Positions 46,729 through 55,022 of a stretch of 64,000 nt of DNA are shown here, piece after piece. The translations under genes were made by a program, and so were the position numbers. The stretch's first letter is position 1, and each line of letters starts with the position of its first letter. The stretch covers positions 146 to 64,145 of the forward strand of contig NZ_KB893035.1 of assembly GCF_000373985.1 (NCBI RefSeq). Reading direction: 5' to 3'. The notes under the pieces were generated by a model. The model did not search any database, was not told where the DNA came from, and worked only from the letters and a program-made list of their open reading frames with translations. This DNA comes from Desulfobacter curvatus DSM 3379 (GTDB lineage Bacteria > Desulfobacterota > Desulfobacteria > Desulfobacterales > Desulfobacteraceae).

Positions 46729-46854
46729 GATGGCACAATAGCATCACTATTGTGAGGAAAGTGTGAAGAATGTCCCAATAATTTAATCAGCTTGGAATAT
46801 CAATAGGGTTAAAGGGAGTTGGCATAGGGATCGGCCTGACTTGGGTTATGTAAA

Positions 46855-46878
46855 AATAATGATCATTTGACCATTATT
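46855..46878 (+). promoter_or_regulatory. operator-like palindrome upstream of -35
   Basis: AATAATGATCATTTGACCATTATT is a 24-bp near-perfect palindrome, with a single mismatched pair. Its core, read in reverse, is TGGTCAAATGATCA, the same core as the second site at 46913-46926. Its placement just before TTGACA suggests a repressor or an activator. Confidence 0.6.
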
Positions 46879-46882
46879 TTTC

Positions 46883-46911
46883 TTGACAGCACCTTATGAA
46901 GATCCTATATT
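46883..46911 (+). promoter_or_regulatory. sigma-70 promoter of the DUF5320-like gene
   Basis: TTGACA at 46883-46888, a 17-base spacer and TATATT at 46906-46911: a near-consensus promoter, about 110 bases before the start codon. Palindromes lie on both sides. Confidence 0.75.
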
Positions 46912-46912
46912 A

Positions 46913-46926
46913 TGATCAAATGATCA
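46913..46926 (+). promoter_or_regulatory. second operator copy over the transcription start
   Basis: TGATCAAATGATCA directly follows the -10 box and shares its core with the palindrome at 46855-46878. A dimer bound here would block initiation. Confidence 0.6.
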
Positions 46927-46940
46927 AAACAATCAACGGC

Positions 46941-46993
46941 GCCGGCCGATGAAGATACGGCTGGCACTGTAACCGACAGGGTGGACAACCCTG
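46941..46993 (+). ncRNA. structured 5' leader of the DUF5320-like gene
   Basis: Two hairpins lie between promoter and gene: GCCGGCCG (46941-46948) with CGGCTGGC (46958-46965), one G-U pair, and CAGGGT (46977-46982) with ACCCTG (46988-46993). I could not match the whole to a named riboswitch. It could be a cis-acting RNA or simply a stabilising leader. Confidence 0.4.
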
Positions 46994-47022
46994 ATAAAAT
47001 AAAAATGAAAGGAGAAAATATC

Positions 47023-47340
47023 ATGCCAGGATTTAATCAAAGAGGACCACAAGGATTAGGACCCATGACCGGAAGAGGCCAGGGGATTTGTGCAAACCGC
47101 AACACGACCGGGGCCGGATACGGAACGGGTTATGGTGCAGGTTATGGCGGCCGGGGATGCGGCCGGGGATTTGGCGGCGGCCGGGGTATGGGTCGCGGCT
47201 TGGGCCGGGGATTTGGCCCTGCGGCTGCTCCTTTACCTGGGGCGGCAAATGAAACCGCGCTGCAGGACAGGGCCAGGATGCTGGAAGAGGAACTCAACGC
47301 CATTAAGGCACAGCTGAATACCATGTCCGAAGACAAATAA
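47023..47340 (+). CDS. DUF5320-like Gly/Arg-rich small protein
   Basis: A 105-residue protein. It opens with PGFNQRGPQGLGPMTGRGQGIC, the signature of the DUF5320 family, followed by about 40 residues of Gly-, Arg- and Tyr-rich low-complexity sequence (GYGTGYGAGYGGRGCGRG). It ends in a coiled coil (ALQDRARMLEEELNAIKAQLNTM, 75-100). The family is often next to NifX/MTH1175-like iron-molybdenum-cofactor-type proteins; none is present here. The ATG at 47023 with AAAGGAG upstream is preferred. It has its own regulated promoter and structured leader. Confidence 0.8.
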   Translation: MPGFNQRGPQGLGPMTGRGQGICANRNTTGAGYGTGYGAGYGGRGCGRGFGGGRGMGRGLGRGFGPAAAPLPGAANETALQDRARMLEEELNAIKAQLNTMSEDK

Positions 47341-47355
47341 TAATTAATACATCCC

Positions 47356-47380
47356 GGACGAAAGGAAATCCCTTTCGTCC
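47356..47380 (+). terminator. hairpin after the DUF5320-like gene
   Basis: GGACGAAAGG (47356-47365) pairs perfectly with CCTTTCGTCC (47371-47380), with a five-base loop, 15 bases after the stop codon. A stronger terminator follows at once. Confidence 0.7.
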
Positions 47381-47396
47381 AGATTATCTACAAAAA

Positions 47397-47437
47397 AAAA
47401 ATCAGCCGTCGGTTGGCAAATCCGACGGCTGATTTTT
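47397..47437. terminator. bidirectional intrinsic terminator
   Basis: AAAAATCAGCCGTCGG (47397-47412) pairs perfectly with CCGACGGCTGATTTTT (47422-47437). Runs of A on one side and T on the other make it work in both directions, serving the DUF5320-like gene and the convergent repeat-protein gene. Confidence 0.9.
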
Positions 47438-47548
47438 CAAGGATAATAAGGAGGTTATGCAGCCAGTTTTTCAATTCAAAAAGTGGCGTTAAATACAACC
47501 TACCATAATTTTATCATTTGTCAATTAAAAAGTTTTATAAACATAACT

Positions 47549-49462
47549 TTATCTAATTTTAGCTAAAATGCGAGATGCCCATTTGGCATCACCCAGACGG
47601 CCTGAAACGCTGGTGCCCAACTGGGACAATGTATCGTTGCTCAAGGCGTTGACTTCTGCCTCTTCATATACAGCCGCCGCATTCTCGGCATCCTGAGCGT
47701 CGACCAAAAAGGCTTCAGCCAAAAAGATCTGATCGCTGAATTCGGTCAGCTTCTGGCGGCCCAATACCAACAGTTCTGAGAGGATGGTCTTGTCCGCAGT
47801 CTGCTGTTTAACCAATGTTAGCAGACCGGCATAGTCCTGTTTGGTGCGGCAAAGGCCTTCAGCGGATTTATACAGTGCCATAGCTCCGTCCTTATTTCCA
47901 AGCAGGTTCAAGGTAGCACTGCCTGCAAAGGTAAAATCGTAAACGGTTTTGGCTTTGCCGGCTACACCACTGATAAGTTTTTGGGCCCACTCTTTATCAT
48001 TGAATTTCTCAATGGCCACAGCGGCAAGTTTCATCAGATCACCGTTTCCGGAAGCTTTTGACTCTAAGCCTGAATAGATCTGTTTTACCCAGGCACTGTC
48101 CCCGAGTGTATCCTGGATGGCAGTGGTCAGGGTATTGTAATCGCCATAGCTTTTGCATTTATCCAGAAGTGCCGTATAGATCTCTTTGATCCATTCCGCA
48201 TCATTGAGATCAGCATGGATGGCAGCTGCAAGCTTGATAAAATCGCTGAAATGAATGGTAAGGTTTTCTGACTTTTTGTACAGTTTGGCTGCATAAAATT
48301 TATCACCGGTTTCTTTAAATACTTCACCGGCCAGAATGCGCATGGGTGCGCAGTTTTTAATTTCATTTTCCCGTAGGGCAAAATCATCGTACATTTTACC
48401 AAACTCTTCACGTTTGGCTTTCTGGAAAGCAATGGAGTCTGTCCATGCTTTATCGTCCTTGGCCACGTCAAGAATGGCATCAGCGGTTTTAAGGAAATCC
48501 GCATTATTTTTCACGGCAGCCTGGGCTTGTTTCAATACGGGCAGGGCAGCGGCGGTATCACCCAGGTCCTTGGCCATGGCCACGGCCAGGGAAACCAACT
48601 GACCACAGTCAGGATTGGTGGCAGCCGCTTTCTGGTAAACGCCGGAGGCAAACGCTGCGTCACCGGTATTATCAAAACTTGCTTTGGCCAGTTTCAGGTA
48701 TTCGTCAAACTTTTCATACTTGTCTTCGGCTTTCTTATATACAGACAAGGTAAATTCATTGTCATCCAGCTGCGCCTTGACGATTTCGGCAAACTTGAGC
48801 AGCTCATCCCCTTTTTCCAGGGAGCCGGCAGCTTTTTCATAAATGGCCCGGGCAAAATCCTTATCCCCCAGATCTTTTATGGCGCCTGCGGCAAGGGCGC
48901 TGAATCCGTCAGCAGTTTTGGCGGCATCAATACCTTTTTCGTAAATTTCCTTGGCTTTGTCCTTGTCCTTGGTGGTATCCAGAATGGATTTGGCAAAGGA
49001 GACAAAATCTTCGGGCTGGGTACATTTTTCAAAGGCCTTATCCATAACCTGTTTGGCCATGTCCGGATCAGTTTTAGCAAGCTCGTTGCTCAGATTGAGG
49101 AAATCGGTGAGCTTGGTGCATTTGCCCATGGCAGCCTCATTCATCTCCTTGGCCATGTCTTCCAGGCCAAGCTTGCCTGCAGCAGTGCCAAGGCCTATGA
49201 AATCCGCAGCGCTCATGCACAGCATTTTGGCGTTGGAAAGAAAATTGCCCACCACGTCATCGTCACCGATAATCTCTTTGGCCGCCTCGGCATAAACCAC
49301 AGCCTCGTCATAGGTCTGGGCCCACTCGGCACCCTCTTCCATCAACTCAACTGCCCAGTCCTTGTCATCCAGGCCTGTTACGATCTCTTTGGCCACACCA
49401 ATGTATTCTTCCGGTGAATCACAGCTTTCCGCTTTCTCTTCCAATTCTTCTTTGAGTCCCAT
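47549..49462 (-). CDS. large alpha-solenoid protein with about eighteen 34-residue repeats
   Basis: A 637-residue acidic protein with no signal peptide or membrane segment, made almost entirely of tandem repeats of about 34 residues. A typical unit is DFxxLAxxIxxxLGDKxWAxxIYxKAExxxK. I count about 18, from SPEEYIGVAKEI near residue 15 to LGDAKWASRILAKIR at the end. The period is that of TPR, but the W, Y and G-D positions differ from the TPR consensus. A protein scaffold is likely; partners are unknown. Single gene with AAGGAG before ATG. Confidence 0.8.
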   Translation of the reverse strand: MGLKEELEEKAESCDSPEEYIGVAKEIVTGLDDKDWAVELMEEGAEWAQTYDEAVVYAEAAKEIIGDDDVVGNFLSNAKMLCMSAADFIGLGTAAGKLGLEDMAKEMNEAAMGKCTKLTDFLNLSNELAKTDPDMAKQVMDKAFEKCTQPEDFVSFAKSILDTTKDKDKAKEIYEKGIDAAKTADGFSALAAGAIKDLGDKDFARAIYEKAAGSLEKGDELLKFAEIVKAQLDDNEFTLSVYKKAEDKYEKFDEYLKLAKASFDNTGDAAFASGVYQKAAATNPDCGQLVSLAVAMAKDLGDTAAALPVLKQAQAAVKNNADFLKTADAILDVAKDDKAWTDSIAFQKAKREEFGKMYDDFALRENEIKNCAPMRILAGEVFKETGDKFYAAKLYKKSENLTIHFSDFIKLAAAIHADLNDAEWIKEIYTALLDKCKSYGDYNTLTTAIQDTLGDSAWVKQIYSGLESKASGNGDLMKLAAVAIEKFNDKEWAQKLISGVAGKAKTVYDFTFAGSATLNLLGNKDGAMALYKSAEGLCRTKQDYAGLLTLVKQQTADKTILSELLVLGRQKLTEFSDQIFLAEAFLVDAQDAENAAAVYEEAEVNALSNDTLSQLGTSVSGRLGDAKWASRILAKIR

Positions 49463-49703
49463 AATCTCTCCTTATTTGGTTTTGTTTAATGATTTACGGG
49501 TATTATTCATCGATCAATTATATTCAACGGCAACTATTTTCAACGGGTAACGCCCGTTTGCACTCATTTATTCCATGGAGCGGCACTATAAACTTCCACG
49601 ACTCTAATAACATACTGATATAAAAACAGACAATGGGGATTTTGAATAAAGTTAAATTTTTTAGGGTATTGAAAAAATAATACCCATCACATATAAGCCT
49701 TTT

Positions 49704-50723
49704 ATGGTTCCTGAAATTTCTTACAGTCTGTTCCCAAGCCCACCTTTTCTTAGGCGATTTTTACCTGTTTTACTCATTATCGGCAGTATTGCATGGGGCA
49801 TTTTTTTTGTCACATCCGGCACAGCCAAGGCAAACCCATTTACACGGAAAAACATAAATCCTGTGCCCCAACACCAGGATGATTCTTTGCAACCGCCACC
49901 AAAGGTTTCCAAATCCCCAACGCCGAACTCTGCGGCCCCAGGGTTGAATATTATGGAACGAATCATCTTTTTCCAGATGAAAATCAAGGAAAAAATGACC
50001 GTCCTCATCAAGCAGGCAAAAAAGACCGGAAAAAGCGGCCCGCTTTTATGGGTTTTGGCAGCAGCCTTTGTATACGGAATGGTACACTCTGCCGGACCCG
50101 GCCACGGCAAGGCCCTTGCCCTGTCTTATATTATATCAATTAAACCCACGCTTCCCAGAGCCCTTGCCTTTGGCAATATCCTGGTCATCAGCCATGGAAT
50201 GTCCGGGGCGGTACTGATTTTTTGTGTCAAATTTCTTCTGCAGACATCCATTTCAGGCACCCTTGCTTCAGTCACCCGGACCACCCAGGTTACAAGTTAT
50301 TCGCTGATTATTGTTTTAGGCCTATTTCTTTTTTTGCGCAAACTGCCGGTATGGAAAAAATTTAAACAGGATCGTGACATGCCCGCTGAAGATACCCGGA
50401 CAACCATGGACATTAAATCGATTTTGCCCGCTGTTCTTATCGGTATGATTCCCTGCCCCGGCGTTGTGTTGGTTGTTCTGTACTGCCTGTCCATGGGATT
50501 GCCCGGATTCGGCATGATGATGGCCTGCGCCATTACTCTTGGTATGGCCTCAACGCTGTCTTTGGTCATACTGGCTGCCATGGCCGGAAAAGCCGCCCTT
50601 CTTGGCCCCCTGCCCCGGCGTTTCTCTTTTGCACAAAATGCAGGAGATATACTTGAAGCCCTGGCAGGTTTAATTCTATCCGCCCTATCCCTTATGTTCC
50701 TGCTCACAGTCTTAAAGCCTTAA
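49704..50723 (+). CDS. NicO/RcnA-type nickel/cobalt transporter-like protein
   Basis: A 339-residue membrane protein. An N-terminal hydrophobic segment (18-38) is followed by a Pro/Ser-rich periplasmic stretch of about 60 residues, then about six membrane segments. GMVHSAGPGHGKALALSYI near 125-143 carries the His-rich HxxGPGHGK motif of the NicO/RcnA family, and a matching internal repeat reads IGMIPCPGVVLVVLYC. RcnA proteins export Ni or Co; import is also possible in this superfamily. It lies 194 bases before feoA and shares the metal theme. Confidence 0.82.
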   Translation: MVPEISYSLFPSPPFLRRFLPVLLIIGSIAWGIFFVTSGTAKANPFTRKNINPVPQHQDDSLQPPPKVSKSPTPNSAAPGLNIMERIIFFQMKIKEKMTVLIKQAKKTGKSGPLLWVLAAAFVYGMVHSAGPGHGKALALSYIISIKPTLPRALAFGNILVISHGMSGAVLIFCVKFLLQTSISGTLASVTRTTQVTSYSLIIVLGLFLFLRKLPVWKKFKQDRDMPAEDTRTTMDIKSILPAVLIGMIPCPGVVLVVLYCLSMGLPGFGMMMACAITLGMASTLSLVILAAMAGKAALLGPLPRRFSFAQNAGDILEALAGLILSALSLMFLLTVLKP

Positions 50724-50800
50724 AGACATACTGTCGAGTCCGACAAAATTCAAAAAACCATTGACAAAAAGTCTAATTAATGAAAATAAGTTGTTCGTTT

Positions 50801-50819
50801 GTAGGTTAGACTAAACTAA
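50801..50819 (+). promoter_or_regulatory. DtxR/IdeR-like operator upstream of feoA
   Basis: GTAGGTTAGACTAAACTAA matches the published DtxR/IdeR box TTAGGTTAGSCTAACCTAA at 16 of 19 positions, and GTTAG...CTAAC is an inverted repeat. It lies about 100 bases before the feoA start and 35 bases downstream of TTGACA at 50761-50766. An iron- or manganese-dependent repressor of the DtxR family is suggested. Confidence 0.6.
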
Positions 50820-50917
50820 CAATTATTTTATCTAATTAGTCTTCATACCTGTCAAGACAAAACATTGTTGCGTTAAAAAGTATGAAAATAAAGAAAAATT
50901 TAACTGAGAGGATAATT

Positions 50918-51145
50918 ATGACGCTTGATAAACTTAAACCGGGCAACAGCGGAACAATCAAAAAGCTGTCCATCAAAGACAAACTCGGCCAACGGTTAAT
51001 GGATATGGGTATTTATCCCGGTCTCACCCTGAATGTTGTCCGTAACGCTCCCCTTGAAGATCCCATGGAAGTGGAGATCGACGGTTATTTCATCAGTTTG
51101 CGCCATGATGAAGCCCGGTTTATTGAAATGGAAAAAAATGAGTGA
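50918..51145 (+). CDS. feoA: ferrous iron transport protein A
   Basis: A 75-residue SH3-like cytoplasmic protein that assists FeoB: TLDKLKPGNSGTIKKLSIKDKLGQRLMDMGIYPGLTLNVVRNAP and a terminal GYFISLRHDEARFIEM. The ATG at 50918 with AGAGGATAATT is preferred to the ATG at 50882. It overlaps feoB by eight bases. Confidence 0.95.
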   Translation: MTLDKLKPGNSGTIKKLSIKDKLGQRLMDMGIYPGLTLNVVRNAPLEDPMEVEIDGYFISLRHDEARFIEMEKNE

Positions 51146-53630
51146 TCGATTATTGGTCGCCCTGGCTGGCCAGCCCAATTGCGGAAAATCAACGGTTTTC
51201 AATGCCCTGACCGGTGCCAAGCAGCATGTGGCAAACTATCCCGGGGTCACCGTGGACAAAATGTCCGGGTGGTACAAACATGGAGACACTCGGGTGGATG
51301 TGGTAGACCTTCCCGGCACCTATTCTTTAACCTTCTACTCCCCGGAAGAACGGGTATCAAGGGATTTCATCCTCAATGAAAAACCCGATGTCGTGGTCAA
51401 TGTCATGGACGCCTCAAACATCAAGCGCTGCCTGTACCTGACATTCCAGGTCATGGAAATGAGAACCCCCATGGTTCTTAACCTGAACATGATGGATGTG
51501 GCGGATAACCGGGGGGTAATCATAAATGTAGAGGCACTGACCCAAATTTTGGGCATACCTGTGGTGGCCACGTCCATGAAACAGGGCCGGGGAAAACAGG
51601 AACTGTTCGACGCCATTGCAGACACTGGGCACAACAAAACATCCCATGCCCTGTTCAAGGTGGACTACGGCCCCATGGAAGGCGGCATCAGCAATATATG
51701 TGACATGATTCAGGAGGATTCGGGTGATCTTAAAGCATATCCGGCTCGCTGGCTTGCCATCAAGCTCATGGAAGGGGATGAAGAGGTCCGGAAACTGATC
51801 ATGGAAAAAGGTGCCCAGGGCGCGATAATCCTTAACCATGTAAAAAAGTTGAGAAATCAATTTGAGTGCGAACATGACCAGGATACGGCATTTGCCGTGG
51901 CCCAGGCCAGATATGCGGCAGCCGACAAAGTGGCTGCCGGCTGCCTGACCCTGCCGGCTGAAAAGAAAAAACCCCTGTCCGACCGGATTGACGCCGTGGT
52001 GTGCCATAAATTCATGGGCCCACTGGTTCTTGTGGCTGTTATCTGGCTGCTGTATTACCTTTCTATCGTCCAGGGATACAACCTGACCAACTACACCTGG
52101 CCGCTTCTGGCCAAGCTGCGAAATTTTGTGGCCGCCGTTGTCCCGGACCCGGGCTTCATTGATGTGCCCCTGATCTCGGCCTTTGCGTTGTGGCTGATGG
52201 ATTCGGTGAACGCCTTACTGAATTACATCCCCATTTTCTTTATTCTTTTCGGTCTGATCGCCATCATGGAAGACAGCGGCTACATGCCGAGAATGGCGTT
52301 TATCATGGACCGGCTTTTCAGCCGGTACGGCCTTCACGGCCAATCCACCCTGCCCATGGTACTTGGCGGCATTTATGTAGGGGGATGTGCCGTGCCCGGT
52401 GTCATGTCCTGCAAGGGTATCCCGGATGAGCGGTCCAGGCTCACCACCATTTTGATCATTCCCATGCTCAACTGCCTGGCCAAGGTGCCCCTCTACGTGC
52501 TGTTGATCAACATTTACTTTGCCGCCCACAAGGGTCTGGCCATGTTTTTTATTTCCACCATCAGCCTTTTGATGGTACTGCCTGTCTCCAAGCTGTTAAC
52601 CACTACCGTGCTCAAGGACAAACCCACCTCTCCCTTTGTCATGGAGATGCCCCCCTATCATCTGCCCACGGTCAGGGGGGTTGTGGGCCGGGCCCTGGAA
52701 CGGGTATGGATGTTCATTAAAAAAATTACCTCCATTGTAGTGGCACTGGCAGTTGTGATTTTTATTCTTTTGCAATTTCCCGGCATTTCGCCCCAACGCC
52801 TCGCCGAATTTAAAGTCCAAAGAGATCAAGCCATTACCAAATTCCGAAACAGCATTACCCAAACGACCTATGCTGAAGCCCTGGCCGGTGACAAGCTTAT
52901 GGAGATGGTGCTCTACTGGGAAAGCTATAAGAATAAAAAAATGTTGGCAAGGGATGCCGATGCTACAGCCGCACTGAACACCGAATTCCAGAAAATCAAT
53001 CCGCAATTTTTCCTCATTGCCCAGCCCGGGAAAGACAAGGTAGCCAAAAAGGTAAACAGGTCCTTTAAAAAGCTGTTCAAAACCCGGAAAGGACTGTTGC
53101 GGGAAATGCGCAAGGAAAGAATAGATGCAAGTTTTCTTGGCAAAATGGGACGGGCCCTTGAGCCTGTAACCCAATTTGCGGGATTTAACTGGCGGGTCAA
53201 TGTGGCACTGCTGTCTGCATTTGCCGCCAAGGAAAGCTCCGTGGCGACACTGGGCGCCTTGTATGAACAGGATGACGATAGCGGAGACGGCTCCCTGGAA
53301 TCCCGCATGGCCAAAAGTGAAGAAGGATTTACACCGCTTCATGCCCTGGCCCTGATGATGTTTATGGTGCTTTATCCGCCGTGTCTGGCTACCTCCATTG
53401 CCGTTAAGCTGCAGTCCGGATCAGTCAAGTGGATGCTGTTCGGGATGTTTTACCCTATGGTGCTGGGCATCAGTGTGGCCACGTTGATATTTACCGGCGG
53501 CACCCTTCTGGGTTTAAGCGGACTTCAGGCCATGGGCGTCTTTTACGCAATTGCTTTGGGCATAACCATTGCCACAGGATTTATAAAAACAAAATCAGAA
53601 TTTGAACATGCCCGGCAGGCCATTGTCTGA
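51138..53630 (+). CDS. feoB: ferrous iron transporter B
   Basis: An 830-residue membrane GTPase that imports Fe(II). The G domain has GQPNCGKSTVFNALTG (G1, 10-25), YPGVTVDKMSG (G2), DLPGTYSL (G3) and NLNMMD (G4). Gate domains have YMPRMAFIMDRLFSRYGLHGQS and MLNCLAKVPLYVLL. Compared with typical FeoB of about 770 residues it carries an extra hydrophilic, Lys-rich segment near 545-665 between membrane helices. The ATG at 51138 lies inside the end of feoA. Confidence 0.96.
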   Translation: MSDRLLVALAGQPNCGKSTVFNALTGAKQHVANYPGVTVDKMSGWYKHGDTRVDVVDLPGTYSLTFYSPEERVSRDFILNEKPDVVVNVMDASNIKRCLYLTFQVMEMRTPMVLNLNMMDVADNRGVIINVEALTQILGIPVVATSMKQGRGKQELFDAIADTGHNKTSHALFKVDYGPMEGGISNICDMIQEDSGDLKAYPARWLAIKLMEGDEEVRKLIMEKGAQGAIILNHVKKLRNQFECEHDQDTAFAVAQARYAAADKVAAGCLTLPAEKKKPLSDRIDAVVCHKFMGPLVLVAVIWLLYYLSIVQGYNLTNYTWPLLAKLRNFVAAVVPDPGFIDVPLISAFALWLMDSVNALLNYIPIFFILFGLIAIMEDSGYMPRMAFIMDRLFSRYGLHGQSTLPMVLGGIYVGGCAVPGVMSCKGIPDERSRLTTILIIPMLNCLAKVPLYVLLINIYFAAHKGLAMFFISTISLLMVLPVSKLLTTTVLKDKPTSPFVMEMPPYHLPTVRGVVGRALERVWMFIKKITSIVVALAVVIFILLQFPGISPQRLAEFKVQRDQAITKFRNSITQTTYAEALAGDKLMEMVLYWESYKNKKMLARDADATAALNTEFQKINPQFFLIAQPGKDKVAKKVNRSFKKLFKTRKGLLREMRKERIDASFLGKMGRALEPVTQFAGFNWRVNVALLSAFAAKESSVATLGALYEQDDDSGDGSLESRMAKSEEGFTPLHALALMMFMVLYPPCLATSIAVKLQSGSVKWMLFGMFYPMVLGISVATLIFTGGTLLGLSGLQAMGVFYAIALGITIATGFIKTKSEFEHARQAIV

Positions 53631-53673
53631 ACGACCTGTCAGCGCAAATTTATAAATTAACAAGGAGAGAAAA

Positions 53674-54000
53674 ATGAAACTAAGATTGACTGTATTAATT
53701 TTTGCCGCCATGGTGTTTGGCTTCTTTATAACCCCGCTGTGCCAGGCCCACACACCTTTGTGTTCCTGCTATGACAATGGTGACGGGACTGTGACCTGTG
53801 AAGGCGGGTTTTCCGATGGGTCTTCGGCTGCAGGCGTCCAGATGCGCGTTGAGGACGGAGCAGGAAAGGTGCTGATCCAGGGCAAAATGGATGACGACAG
53901 TGAGTTCACCTTTGACAAGCCCGCAGGCGACTACAAGGTACAGTTTTACGCCGGGGAAGGTCACGAAATCACTGTAGACGGCAAGGAAATCACCGAATAG
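53674..54000 (+). CDS. small secreted protein with beta-sandwich (CnaB-like) fold, mature N-terminal His
   Basis: A 108-residue exported protein. The signal peptide is about 1-25, with predicted cleavage LCQA-HTPLCSC leaving His as the first residue. The mature part has Cys-rich HTPLCSCYDNGDGTVTCEGG, then FSDGSSAAGVQMRVEDGAGKVLIQGKMDDD and AGDYKVQFYAGEGHEITVDGK, a CnaB/carboxypeptidase-regulatory-like beta-sandwich. It lies 43 bases after feoB with AAGGAGAG upstream. Metal binding is inferred from context and the N-terminal His. Confidence 0.78.
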   Translation: MKLRLTVLIFAAMVFGFFITPLCQAHTPLCSCYDNGDGTVTCEGGFSDGSSAAGVQMRVEDGAGKVLIQGKMDDDSEFTFDKPAGDYKVQFYAGEGHEITVDGKEITE

Positions 54001-54040
54001 CTAAATTTTTGTATACTCAAAATTTCTAAAGGAGAAAATC

Positions 54041-54859
54041 TTGAAGATCAAACATCTTATCACCACCATCAGCACCCTGGCCATCATAGCGCTTACCGTA
54101 CCGGCATTTGCCCATTTTCAAATGATCTATACCCCTGAAAGCGCCTTAAACAAGGGGGGAAAAATTCCTCTGGCCATCGTTTTCACCCACCCCTTTGAAG
54201 CAGGCCACACCATGGATATGGGTACACCGGAACAATTTTTTGTCATGCGGTCAAGGGGAGAAAATACCCCTAAAAAAGCGGATCTTCTGTCAACCCTGAA
54301 ACCCATTAAATGGACCAGCCTGACCAATGCCGGCGCTGCCTATGAAACTGAATACTCTGCCAGGGGCGGAGACCACATCTTCTGCCTGGTACCCGCCCCC
54401 TACTATGAAGCCGGCGAAGACGCCTATATCCAGCAGTCTACCAAAATGATTGTCAATGTAGGCGGCGAGCCCGGCGCCTGGTCAGAACCCATAGGTCTTG
54501 ACTGCGAGATTGTTCCCCTGTGCAAACCCTATGACCGTTGGACCGGGAACGTATTTCAGGGCAAAGTGCTGTTCAAAGGCAAACCTGTGGCCGGTGCTGA
54601 AATCGAAATCGAATTCTTAAACCATCAGCCGCTGCTGGACAAAAAAGCCTTTGCCAAAGAAGCCGCTGCTGTTGCCCCACAGGATGCCTTTGTACTGCAG
54701 ACCATTCTTGCCGATGACAACGGCGTATTCACCTTTGGCATTCCCAAGGCCGGATGGTGGGGATTTGCAGCTTTAGGCCTTGATCCCGATGGGTCTTTTA
54801 AAGACAAGGAATGCTCCAGAGACGCAGTAATCTGGATTCAGGCCAAAGATATGAAATAA
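54041..54859 (+). CDS. DUF4198 (NikM-like) periplasmic protein
   Basis: A 272-residue exported protein. The signal peptide is 1-24 (AFA-HFQMIY), so the mature protein begins with His. The DUF4198 features are LVFTHPFEAGHTMDMG-like text (IVFTHPFEAGHTMDMG near 50), a CnaB-like second half with GKVLFKGKPVAGAEIEIEFLN and DDNGVFTFGIPKAGWWGFAAL. The start is TTG at 54041 after AGGAGAAAATC. The family accompanies nickel, cobalt or iron uptake systems. It follows the small secreted protein by 40 bases. Confidence 0.85.
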   Translation: MKIKHLITTISTLAIIALTVPAFAHFQMIYTPESALNKGGKIPLAIVFTHPFEAGHTMDMGTPEQFFVMRSRGENTPKKADLLSTLKPIKWTSLTNAGAAYETEYSARGGDHIFCLVPAPYYEAGEDAYIQQSTKMIVNVGGEPGAWSEPIGLDCEIVPLCKPYDRWTGNVFQGKVLFKGKPVAGAEIEIEFLNHQPLLDKKAFAKEAAAVAPQDAFVLQTILADDNGVFTFGIPKAGWWGFAALGLDPDGSFKDKECSRDAVIWIQAKDMK

Positions 54860-54886
54860 GCAATGGAATAAACAACCAAGCTTGCC

Positions 54887-54962
54887 AGTGCCGGCTCTTG
54901 TTCTTCCCTTAAATAGAATATCATTTTTTCTCCCAATGATATTCAAAACAAGGGCCGGCACT
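54887..54962 (+). terminator. double nested hairpin after the DUF4198 gene
   Basis: AGTGCCGGCTCTTGTT (54887-54902) pairs with AACAAGGGCCGGCACT (54947-54962), 16 bp with one G-U. Inside it GAATATCATT (54916-54925) pairs with AATGATATTC (54935-54944). It separates the feo transcript from the ABC genes. Confidence 0.75.
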
Positions 54963-55022
54963 TTCCAGTTTTAAACATCCCACTATAAAGCGCTTTGTTT
55001 GTGGTGCCCCGGAACAGATCTT

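Noticed and set aside
46941..46993. Naming the leader as a known riboswitch class
   Set aside because: Conserved cores of cobalamin, molybdenum-cofactor, fluoride and NiCo riboswitches could not be matched base by base.
47457..47492. Eleven-codon ORF after AAGGAGG
   Set aside because: The ribosome site is only two bases from the ATG, which is too close, and the stretch lies just after a bidirectional terminator.
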